Of a stretch of 45,301 nucleotides of DNA, positions 38,489 through 45,301 are shown one piece after another. The first letter of the stretch is position 1; the number at the start of each line of letters is the position of its first letter. Below the pieces are notes generated by a model that saw only the letters and a program-made list of their open reading frames with translations, did no database searches and was not told the origin of the DNA. Origin of the DNA: a bacterium (GTDB lineage Bacteria > Planctomycetota > SZUA-567); the NCBI GenBank assembly GCA_003245715.1, contig QKCJ01000063.1:1-45301 (forward strand). The letters run 5' to 3'. Made by a program: the position numbers and the translations under genes.

Positions 38489-41128
38489 TCAGGTTCTGGC
38501 TATAACGGTAAATACTTTAAGGTTCTGCCGGATAACATTTAAAATCTCGGCAGGTATTGAAGAATTATTTAAAAGCTTATTTATATTTTTCATTGAACCG
38601 GCAATCCCATGGCGCAAGCCAGCGAAAATGACATCAACAATTCTCAGCCAAAGCCTCTCAACGCTGCCACTCTTAACCTCCAGCCGCCCCCGCATGGCTG
38701 CCTGAACCAGAATTCGCAGATAAAACTCATGATCCTCAACAGACAATTCCGCACCGGAATTAAGAAGTTCCATAATCTTAAGAACAATAGCCGCAGCCAA
38801 ACGGTCAAACTGCGGCAGGCGGTTAGGAACCGCGACTATTTTTGATAACGCGTCAAGTACAGAAACCTGTGAAGCGCGGCGACGCAGCATTGAAGCGATT
38901 TCAACACGTTTACGGTCAGTGATAAACTCACATGATCCGATATGGCCTAAAGAATCAGTCAGGCGTGTGACATTGACCAGCCCCCAGGAAACCTGCAACT
39001 CTTTAAAGCGCGCCCATAGGGAAAGCAGGAAATTAATCATCTCCTCGCGCATATCATCAGGGGTAACCCGCGCACAGACAATATAGTCAAGTGCTGAAAC
39101 AGCCGCCGGAATAAGCTCGGAATAGATCCCAACCTCATCGCCCATATTAAAGACTTCTTCACCATCAACAATATCGACAGTCAGTGACGGTTCAGACTGT
39201 TCAGTTTCAAGATGGTTGCGGCAGATGCCAAAGATTGTCTTCAGTAAATTCATATCAGAAACAGAACCGGCCGCAGCATAACCAAGAGCTGTAATAATTG
39301 GCGCGTCCTTGGAAGAACCGCATAACCGAGAAAGCAAGGTGCGGATTACCATTTCATTAACCGGCACAGCAACACCACCCCTAGAGGCAAGCATGCCAAT
39401 TGAAATATGCAGGGAGTCCATTATTTTATTATCGGAGTAGGTCAGCTGTGAAAGCTCGCGCAAAATTTTCTCGCCAAGCTCATTATCATACTCACCCGAA
39501 TACTGCACACCTATGCGGCCGAGCGCTTTTGTCAGGAGTGCGGACTCAGGATTATTCTTCTGCTCAATGACAGCCTGTAAAAGTGGTTTGATCGCGGGAG
39601 CACCGAGAGAAACAAAAGAATTCTCGAGGTAATCAGAAAGTGGCCAATGTGCATAATCATGCAAATTATGAAGCAGCAGGATACTTGCCTCGCGACGGAT
39701 ATCCTCAGATATATCATCACGGCACAACACATGGGTCTCAATAATATCAGCGCGCAGCTGCAACGGTGAAGAGCGCAAAAGCTCGAGACATGAAGAGGAA
39801 ATACTTTCAACTGTCAGGGCTTTCAATTTCGCACTATGGAGCAAATTGTCAAAATAGCGAATAAACGAACGCTGATGCGAAACATCGCATTCTTTTATTT
39901 TACCGGCCATAGCCTGAAGGCCGTAGTCAGGGTTCTCTGTAATGAAGTTAAGAAGAATTCGGTACGAACGATCCTCAACATTGAGACTGCAAACGGTTTC
40001 AAGAGTTATCGCCTGAAGTTGTGGGGTCAGGTTTTCAGGGATTGGCAGGCCGCTTAAAATATCAAGAAGCAATGACCGGTAAGAGACAGAATTTGTTGAC
40101 AATATTTCCATAGACAGTTTTTTAACAACAGCGCCTGAATACAATTTATCAAAGACCGAAAATGCTTCGCGGAAAATTTCAAGATACTTTCCTTTAAGGG
40201 CAAAGAGTTTTTCCTGAAGAAGGGCAATAAAATCTGTCAGAAGAGCAGGATCATCCCCCCCAATAAACGGCACTACTCCACTGATAGTTTTAAGGACAGA
40301 CTTGTGTGATGAAAATTCCGGATCACGAAAACATCCGGCAAGCATCAGTAACGCAGACCTCGCCGCCAGATTATCAAGGCCGGGCAGTATTTCAACCAGT
40401 CGCACACCAGCAACATCAGTCTCTGTCTCCTGCGAAAAAAGCCTGAGGGTATCAGTAAACTCTGCAGGCAGCCCGCTCTGTCGTAGTGCGTTAATTGCGG
40501 CGGTACGAAGTTGCGAATCCTCATCGGCAAGCGCTTTCATAAAAACATCAAGCTTGATCTGGGTTGGAGCGTCAGAATAGGCAAACTGCCGCAGTGCAGA
40601 AACTTTTTCCACACTGGAAGCCCCGGCAAAAATATTAACTTTAATTCTGGCAAGTTCAGACGCACTGAATGCGGCACTAACAGAAAAAGACGGGTCGGAA
40701 TCTGCAACCGGGCTATTATGCGAAGGTATGTATGATTTTTCGCTAACCCTCTCAAGGCCTGTCTGCGACTGTGCTTTTTGCCGAGAAGAGTCTTCAGTAC
40801 CGGAATCAAGCAACAAGGTTTCTTCTTCTGCGGCGATAACAAAAAAGCCTGCCTGTGCAACGACAACCGGAGCAATATCATCGGAAAGTTCAGAATACTC
40901 GTCACCAGCAAGAAGATTATTTAACACTTCAAGTGGGGCTTCAGTTTTAAGAAGTTCTTTTTCCATCAGAAACGAGAGCAGTAAATCTGAAGACATCGCT
41001 TCTTCAAGTATCAGATGGGTCACGCCAATTTTCCGAGTATATAATGTAGAAATACGCGTTGCCAGACGGCGGCTGCAACTAAAGGCCGCAACAATACTCT
41101 CAGGCTTTCCCTCGACAATATCAATCAT
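38489..41128 (-). CDS. Large helical-repeat (HEAT-like) protein
   Basis: The 879-residue cytoplasmic protein is almost all helical, with recurring hydrophobic pairs like HEAT repeats. Clear stretches are A-S-S-V-E-K-V-S-A-L-R-Q-F-A-Y (about 165-180) and L-R-T-A-A-I-N-A-L-R-Q-S-G (about 206-218). The first 100 residues look different and may be a separate small domain. No enzymatic motif is seen; a scaffold or regulator is likely. The start ATG overlaps the stop of the upstream secretin-N-like gene (TAATG), so translation is coupled. I do not recognise the full-length family, and the pairing is unusual. Confidence 0.8.
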   Translation of the reverse strand: MIDIVEGKPESIVAAFSCSRRLATRISTLYTRKIGVTHLILEEAMSSDLLLSFLMEKELLKTEAPLEVLNNLLAGDEYSELSDDIAPVVVAQAGFFVIAAEEETLLLDSGTEDSSRQKAQSQTGLERVSEKSYIPSHNSPVADSDPSFSVSAAFSASELARIKVNIFAGASSVEKVSALRQFAYSDAPTQIKLDVFMKALADEDSQLRTAAINALRQSGLPAEFTDTLRLFSQETETDVAGVRLVEILPGLDNLAARSALLMLAGCFRDPEFSSHKSVLKTISGVVPFIGGDDPALLTDFIALLQEKLFALKGKYLEIFREAFSVFDKLYSGAVVKKLSMEILSTNSVSYRSLLLDILSGLPIPENLTPQLQAITLETVCSLNVEDRSYRILLNFITENPDYGLQAMAGKIKECDVSHQRSFIRYFDNLLHSAKLKALTVESISSSCLELLRSSPLQLRADIIETHVLCRDDISEDIRREASILLLHNLHDYAHWPLSDYLENSFVSLGAPAIKPLLQAVIEQKNNPESALLTKALGRIGVQYSGEYDNELGEKILRELSQLTYSDNKIMDSLHISIGMLASRGGVAVPVNEMVIRTLLSRLCGSSKDAPIITALGYAAAGSVSDMNLLKTIFGICRNHLETEQSEPSLTVDIVDGEEVFNMGDEVGIYSELIPAAVSALDYIVCARVTPDDMREEMINFLLSLWARFKELQVSWGLVNVTRLTDSLGHIGSCEFITDRKRVEIASMLRRRASQVSVLDALSKIVAVPNRLPQFDRLAAAIVLKIMELLNSGAELSVEDHEFYLRILVQAAMRGRLEVKSGSVERLWLRIVDVIFAGLRHGIAGSMKNINKLLNNSSIPAEILNVIRQNLKVFTVIART

Positions 41129-42300
41129 TACTTCTTATTCCTTGCCTTCTCAACATAACGGCGCAGAGCCTTTTCAACATCCGACTGAACATCCGCTCCC
41201 GCCACAACAATCAGATTATTACTTACCTGATGATATACTACCGAAGCCAACGGATCAAGCCAAGACTGCGGAGAAACCTTCATCTTGATTTGATAAGCAA
41301 GATAGTTGCCTTCAATTAATTGCGGTGACACACCATTAAGACTGTAGCAACGAACCTCGGTATTGCCCCCCCATAAAAATTCACGCCCCGTCATATGCCC
41401 CCACTTACCCGGGTATGTACTCAGCCAGACAGAATTAGGAAGGGATATTGAAATACCTTTAAAATGCGTTATTAAAACGATCTGTTCAAGGGCGGCACGT
41501 AATGTCATCTTTCCTTTATCAAGAGAGATAACCGGATATTTTCCTCCGCGGAATAAATTCTGATCGAAGCAAATATTCACCCCACTCTGCAATGATAAAT
41601 CAGACAAGACCTCAGGCAATGGCCGCTTCTTGTACGCGGCAATAACCGGAGAGTATAACTTGGCAATTAATTCACGCTCATCAGCAGGCAGAGTCAAAGG
41701 CTTATTCAGGCCGATTGCTTCACCGCTAACCTCAAAGTCACCGAGAACAGTTTCAAATATCTTCTTCAGCGCAGCAGGCATATTGATAACCAGCTTTATT
41801 TGCTCCCCCTGCTCTTCAATTCTAGTATAAAAAGCGGAATCAAATAAAGTAAGAATTTTAGTAATTTCATCAATTATACGTTCAAAGGCCTGGACATCCC
41901 GATCCTTGCCAACCGCATTTTCGACATTACGCAACATCATGTCAAAGTCCCGGCGATCAACCCAGCCATAGCCATAATCAAAATGAATCTTGCGGTCTGA
42001 TGAGATATGATAACGGCAACCCATAATCGCCGCCAGCCAGTCAACCGCCTGACGTAATGAAATCTTCTTTCCCTGAAGGTATATCTTCTCATTCCAGACA
42101 TCGCCACTTTTGCCGTTAACCTGTTTTGAGGGAAGGATTATTATACCGGTTTGCTGAGTAATCTGGCTGATAGCCTCGCCAATAGTGCCTCCGGCGACAT
42201 CAATATCAATACGCTTATTCCAGTCAATGCCACTGTTGTCAGCTGAAAACCCCAAGCCGCCCCAAAAGATTGCCAATATGAAAAAAAGTGCAATGCGCAT
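41128..42300 (-). CDS. Exported secretin-N (STN)-like domain protein
   Basis: The 390-residue protein has a signal peptide (about 1-19; A-L-F-F-I-L-A-I-F-W). It is followed by an STN-like domain (about 28-95; I-D-I-D-V-A-G-G-T-I-G-E-A-I-S-Q-I-T-Q-Q-T-G). A second similar unit near 225-300 (P-L-P-E-V-L-S-D-L-S-L-Q-S-G-V-N-I) resembles the N-terminal domains of secretins. The secretin pore domain is absent. It is probably a periplasmic protein for envelope interactions. The ribosome binding site (GGCGGA) lies 6-11 bases before the ATG. Its stop overlaps the start of the helical-repeat gene by one base. Confidence 0.75.
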   Translation of the reverse strand: MRIALFFILAIFWGGLGFSADNSGIDWNKRIDIDVAGGTIGEAISQITQQTGIIILPSKQVNGKSGDVWNEKIYLQGKKISLRQAVDWLAAIMGCRYHISSDRKIHFDYGYGWVDRRDFDMMLRNVENAVGKDRDVQAFERIIDEITKILTLFDSAFYTRIEEQGEQIKLVINMPAALKKIFETVLGDFEVSGEAIGLNKPLTLPADERELIAKLYSPVIAAYKKRPLPEVLSDLSLQSGVNICFDQNLFRGGKYPVISLDKGKMTLRAALEQIVLITHFKGISISLPNSVWLSTYPGKWGHMTGREFLWGGNTEVRCYSLNGVSPQLIEGNYLAYQIKMKVSPQSWLDPLASVVYHQVSNNLIVVAGADVQSDVEKALRRYVEKARNKK

Positions 42301-42652
42301 AAATATTCCGCCAAATCTCCATAGCCATCCAATAAGTTTATTATACAGAGACGGAGGGAAAAAATAAGCAGAATTTTATTTATGTTTGAGACAACAAAAG
42401 GCTGAAACTGTAAAAAATATTATTATTAATGAAACAAAATAATGAACGTTGTTATATGATCACATATATAGCGCCAAATATTCAGCTAAAGCATAAATCA
42501 ATAACATACACATACAGAATCAATCCATGATAACCAAATAGAAAAACAGAGAAAAACCATGCAATCTGGATAATTATATTTGTGCAACAGGATATGAATA
42601 TGTAGGTTATAGGATAGGATGTCAAATTTTATTATATTTTTTAAATATCATA
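42301..42652. other. AT-rich gene-free stretch before the tRNA gene
   Basis: No gene is seen. It contains a palindrome TATATG-ATCA-CATATA at 42453-42468, which may be an operator for the divergent minus-strand gene. No other structure is seen before the tRNA promoter. Confidence 0.4.
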
Positions 42653-42680
42653 TTGACACTAACAACGATTCCCCTAGAAT
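42653..42680 (+). promoter_or_regulatory. tRNA-Lys promoter
   Basis: Perfect TTGACA (42653-42658) and TAGAAT (42675-42680) are 16 bases apart. The predicted start is a few bases before the tRNA. Confidence 0.75.
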
Positions 42681-42693
42681 AAACACCTCATTA

Positions 42694-42769
42694 GCCCGCT
42701 TAGCTCAGTTGGTAGAGCAACTGACTCTTAATCAGTAGGTCGTAGGTTCGAATCCTACAGCGGGTACCA
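42694..42769 (+). tRNA. tRNA-Lys (anticodon CTT)
   Basis: The 76-base cloverleaf has acceptor stem GCCCGCT / AGCGGGT, anticodon stem ACTGA / TCAGT, anticodon CTT at 42727-42729 and T-arm GTAGG-TTCGAAT-CCTAC. A genome-encoded CCA ends it. It decodes AAG. It is the likely integration target of the element to its right. Confidence 0.97.
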
Positions 42770-42966
42770 GAAATCAAAGGTCTTAATCCATAACGGGTTA
42801 AGACCTTTTTTCTTAACCTACAAGGACTTACAGTGTCAATGCCAGTCAATTTTTATAGTTGCTACCAATGGTTATAAAGTGTTACTATGTGCTACTAATT
42901 GTTATGGCTTTATACGTCCCTTGCGATAAATTTTCGATAAAAAATACTATCCAGAGCAACTGACTC
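42714..42966 (+). repeat. Duplicated tRNA anticodon-arm sequence
   Basis: AGAGCAACTGACTC in the tRNA (42714-42727) recurs at 42953-42966 and is followed in both by one variable base and TAA. This can be an attachment-site core or a scar of integration. The spacer holds degenerate direct repeats GCTACCAATGGTTAT (42861) and GCTACTAATTGTTAT (42891), exactly 30 bases apart, as arm-type integrase sites would be. Confidence 0.5.
42776..42811 (+). terminator. Terminator after tRNA-Lys
   Basis: A stem AAGGTCTTAA / TTAAGACCTT, extended inside by CC/GG with one bulge, ends in a six-T tract. Confidence 0.9.
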
Positions 42967-43009
42967 GTAAACGGGTTCCTAAGTAATCTAGAGATCAGGC
43001 TGCTTAATC

Positions 43010-44101
43010 TCACACAGCTTTACCAGAGATAAAGGCCTCAGCAATTTTGGGGCGTATTAACGTCCCTGCCTCAAAAGCCATTGTTGCATCACTGTGCACA
43101 TAAATTTCTGAGGTGTGCCTACAGGAGTGTCCTAGACTTGCTGCGATCATGTCGGACCCAAAATTGAGCTGACCGGCGATCGTGCCATAACCATGCCTTA
43201 ACTCGTGAAGTATATGTGGTCTCCCTGCCTCTTTAATGATTAGGCCTCGTTTTTCCCAAGCTTTTTTCACATTATGCCCAAGGGCTGTGTTCTTCCAGGG
43301 GTTACCACGGGCGTTGACAAAAACAAACTTCGAGGTTAATCCTTTGCTTTTTTTCATGTTCCGCGCGCAGAGAAGCACTTCATTCAAATAGCTATCGATG
43401 ATAACTATTCGCTCTTTCTTTTTACCGTGCATGCCTTTTTCGAAAAGCTTGAGCTGTTGCCCGTTTACATCATCCTCTGTTAATGAACAAGCAGCGTTAA
43501 CCCGGCAGCCGCTTAAAGCCAAAAACATAAATATAGGCCTAGCATATTCGCTGAGAGCATCGTAGTGACGATTATACTCTTCAACGGTGAATGGATACCT
43601 CTTCTGCGGATAGTTCTCGATTTTTGGTACACTTTCAAACGGAACAGACTTAATCAAGAGCTTCTTTTTGAAATATCTGCTAACCGACAGCAACATTGAA
43701 CGATGCAAATTTGCTTGCCGTGGTGTATTAGACATACTGTTTAAGTAAGAGGCCATCACACCTGCTGGTGTTTCTTCAATCGGAAGGTCACCTTTCTTAG
43801 CAACAAAAAGACTTACAGCTTTCCTGACGTCATCAAGATATCTGTCTGTTCGCATTACCGCATGGTCTTTGCAGAACTTCTCAACAGCAGCAGACCAATG
43901 CGTATCACCGGTGATGTCGCCTGTAACCAGATCATGCTCTATCAGCGCAGCTTCCCGGTCATTCATTGCCAGTACATGCCGGTTGATCTCACGACCACCA
44001 GCAGAGTAGCAGCGGATCTTATACTTGTATTTCAAATTCCCGTCCTTGCGATCCTCCTTCCTGACTGGCTTACCATCCTTATATATTTTCTTATATGACA
44101 T
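43010..44101 (-). CDS. Tyrosine recombinase/phage-type integrase
   Basis: This site-specific recombinase would integrate and excise the element beside tRNA-Lys. The 363-residue product has an N-terminal arm-binding domain, an SAM-like core-binding domain (about 65-145) and a catalytic domain with Arg200 (S-G-C-R-V-N), His299-x-x-Arg302 (H-E-L-R-H-G-Y), His325 (L-G-H-S) and Tyr334 (E-I-Y-V-H-S). All active-site residues are present. The start at 44101 is set by AAGGAGGTGA 5 bases upstream; a longer frame to 44125 has no such site. It reads toward the tRNA, the standard orientation of integrases in tRNA-borne islands. Confidence 0.96.
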   Translation of the reverse strand: MSYKKIYKDGKPVRKEDRKDGNLKYKYKIRCYSAGGREINRHVLAMNDREAALIEHDLVTGDITGDTHWSAAVEKFCKDHAVMRTDRYLDDVRKAVSLFVAKKGDLPIEETPAGVMASYLNSMSNTPRQANLHRSMLLSVSRYFKKKLLIKSVPFESVPKIENYPQKRYPFTVEEYNRHYDALSEYARPIFMFLALSGCRVNAACSLTEDDVNGQQLKLFEKGMHGKKKERIVIIDSYLNEVLLCARNMKKSKGLTSKFVFVNARGNPWKNTALGHNVKKAWEKRGLIIKEAGRPHILHELRHGYGTIAGQLNFGSDMIAASLGHSCRHTSEIYVHSDATMAFEAGTLIRPKIAEAFISGKAV

Positions 44102-44230
44102 GAATGTCACCTCCTTAATAACCATGCCATACCCACAAATAGATTATAACTGTTTCTGCACATATGACATGGTTATCTTAAAGTTTAAAAAGAAATTTTG
44201 TTCCGCCTGTAGGGACGGAACAAAGTAAAA

Positions 44231-45157
44231 TCAACAAAATGGCTTAAATCTAACAGACTTATAACCACGAACCGTGCCGGTATGTGTTTCAATATCGTTC
44301 CGACGTGACACACCATAATGTTTTGCCATCAATGCAGGCAACTCATGCCCCACCTGCACCTCAGTCTTTGGGCACCAGTCTTTCTCAAGACAATATTGGT
44401 TATAGCGTGTAATGATTAAACTGGTTGGGAGATAGTCCGGGTAGACATCTGTTTTTTCAATCTGCGTCCGGACAAACCCGGCCAAGCTATCAGACTCATC
44501 AATCAGTTCATCGACCAGATCTGCCTGGCTGTCTGACAGGACAATCCGACCTTTTTCCGCAATCTCTACAAGTAACATTTTCGCCCCTTCAACTGCCCAT
44601 GCCAAGATACCTTCACCTTCTTCTGTCATCAAAACCTGATCAAAATTCGGAATCGGCTTAGAAGTACAGGGGCGGTTGAAGTTTACAATCAACAGCCGCC
44701 TCTTCCATGCATCTCGGTCAGACTCCAGGTTAACTCTTAAGCGATCATTTGAGCTAACGATAAGGTTGAATTCCCCCTTTATGTTTATCGCATCACTCAC
44801 ATACTTCTTCTCTGCGCTTAGGAGGTCTCCCCCAGTCAACGATTTTATAGAACTGGCTGATTTCAGGTTCAAAAAATCCTTCTGTACATCTTTACCCGTA
44901 AGGAGGGTCTTGCCAATAAAACGCGTTAACTCAAACTGGTGATCCAACTGCTTGGTACGCAACTGGGCACAATTAGATTGCCCAACGAGGTTCTCAATTA
45001 TATTGAGGAAAGTACTCTTACCGCCACCTGTTGTTCCATATATTAGAAGAAAGGTCTGCGTCAGGTTGATACCCAGGAGGCACTGACCGACATACTTCTG
45101 AATAAGCTTCTGATCTTCTATTGCAAGCGCGTGATCAAGAAAATCCATGAAGCGTGG
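44231..45157 (-). pseudogene. D5/P4-type SF3 helicase (primase C-terminal part), truncated by an IS
   Basis: The frame is 305 residues from its first ATG (45148) and continues upstream through P-R-F, matching the P-R-F-x-x-F-L start of the D5 helicase region. It then meets IS3-family sequence and a stop. Walker A is G-T-T-G-G-G-K-S-T, followed by S-S-N-D (sensor) and A-W-K-R-R-L-L-I-V-N-F. It drives replication of phages, satellites and plasmids. The N-terminal primase part is missing in the window. Without it the remaining protein probably cannot initiate replication. It lies 129 bases upstream of the integrase. Confidence 0.88.
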
Positions 45158-45301
45158 TGACCTTTCCCCCTAGGAATAGTCCAAATTTCGAGTTAGAATT
45201 GGACTCATTTAATGGAGGAAAAGATTATGGCAGCAAAACGCTAAACAGCAGAACAGATTTTAAACAAGCTTCGTGAGGTCGAGGTATTAATCTCGCAAGG
45301 C
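45158..45301 (+). mobile_element. Left end of an IS3-family insertion sequence
   Basis: The sequence begins TGACCTTTCCCCCTAGGAAT and includes an inverted repeat GTCCAA/TTGGAC around 45179-45204, then the transposase start. It interrupts the helicase gene. The exact terminus is inferred from the loss of helicase similarity and the TG start. The rest lies beyond the window. Confidence 0.7.
45227..45301 (+). pseudogene. IS3-family transposase OrfA, 5' fragment with stop at codon 6
   Basis: The frame from ATG 45227 (GGAGG 8 bases upstream) reads M-A-A-K-R-stop-T-A-E-Q-I-L-N-K-L-R-E-V-E-V. This is the start of IS3-type OrfA, which typically has Tyr at the stop position. The TAA at 45242-45244 would abolish the usual start; a downstream start could rescue it. 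It runs off the window end. Confidence 0.75.

Noticed and set aside
1..45301. CRISPR array or rRNA operon
   Set aside because: No regularly spaced repeat clusters with unique spacers and no rRNA-like sequence were seen in the window.

Overview
The window looks like a chromosomal segment of a flagellated bacterium with a Gram-negative-type envelope. It encodes a TRAP-type periplasmic binding protein, an exported methionine sulfoxide reductase, several signal-peptide proteins and a secretin-N-like periplasmic protein. Genes have strong AGGAGG-type ribosome binding sites and sigma70-like promoters, and base composition is moderate. I cannot fix the phylum. A PVC-type lineage such as Lentisphaerota is a weak guess from the gene mix.

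Positions 1-9.7 kb hold mostly transport and carbon metabolism genes: an acidic hypothetical protein, a MATE exporter, a YhcH/NanQ-type protein, an HpcH/HpaI aldolase with a divergent AraC-type regulator, an exported hypothetical protein, and a TAXI-type TRAP transporter whose two genes are separated by an internal terminator. Positions 9.7-15.5 kb carry a multi-pass membrane protein broken by one in-frame stop codon, a large Cache-PAS-PAS hybrid histidine kinase and an exported MsrB-MsrA fusion. Positions 15.7-24.4 kb carry an exported protein of unknown function, an AmaP-like membrane protein with queA, a small regulated-looking gene, a two-gene CUT2-like ABC transporter with a strikingly degenerate ATPase, a LacI-type regulator, a ThiF/MoeB-like E1 enzyme lacking the usual cysteine, and a free-standing lipoyl-domain protein.

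Positions 24.5-27.5 kb form a four-gene operon: a helical-repeat/receiver protein with Glu in place of the phospho-Asp, a small membrane protein, a Memo/AmrB protein and a YdjY-like exported protein. Positions 27.5-38.4 kb form the most coherent block. It holds a very long flagellin behind a sigma28-like promoter and structured leader, FlaG, two SPINDLY/OGT-type TPR glycosyltransferases, a zinc-ribbon membrane protein, an FHA-like/GGDEF protein with a dead active site but an intact RxxD I-site, and nadC. I read it as a flagellin O-glycosylation locus possibly tied to c-di-GMP sensing. Positions 38.5-42.3 kb hold a translationally coupled pair: a secretin-N-like periplasmic protein and a large helical-repeat protein.

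Positions 42.7-45.3 kb hold a tRNA-Lys(CTT) gene followed by an integrated element with a tyrosine recombinase and a D5/P4-type helicase. The helicase gene is cut off by an IS3-family element whose transposase gene has a stop at codon 6. The window ends inside this IS.
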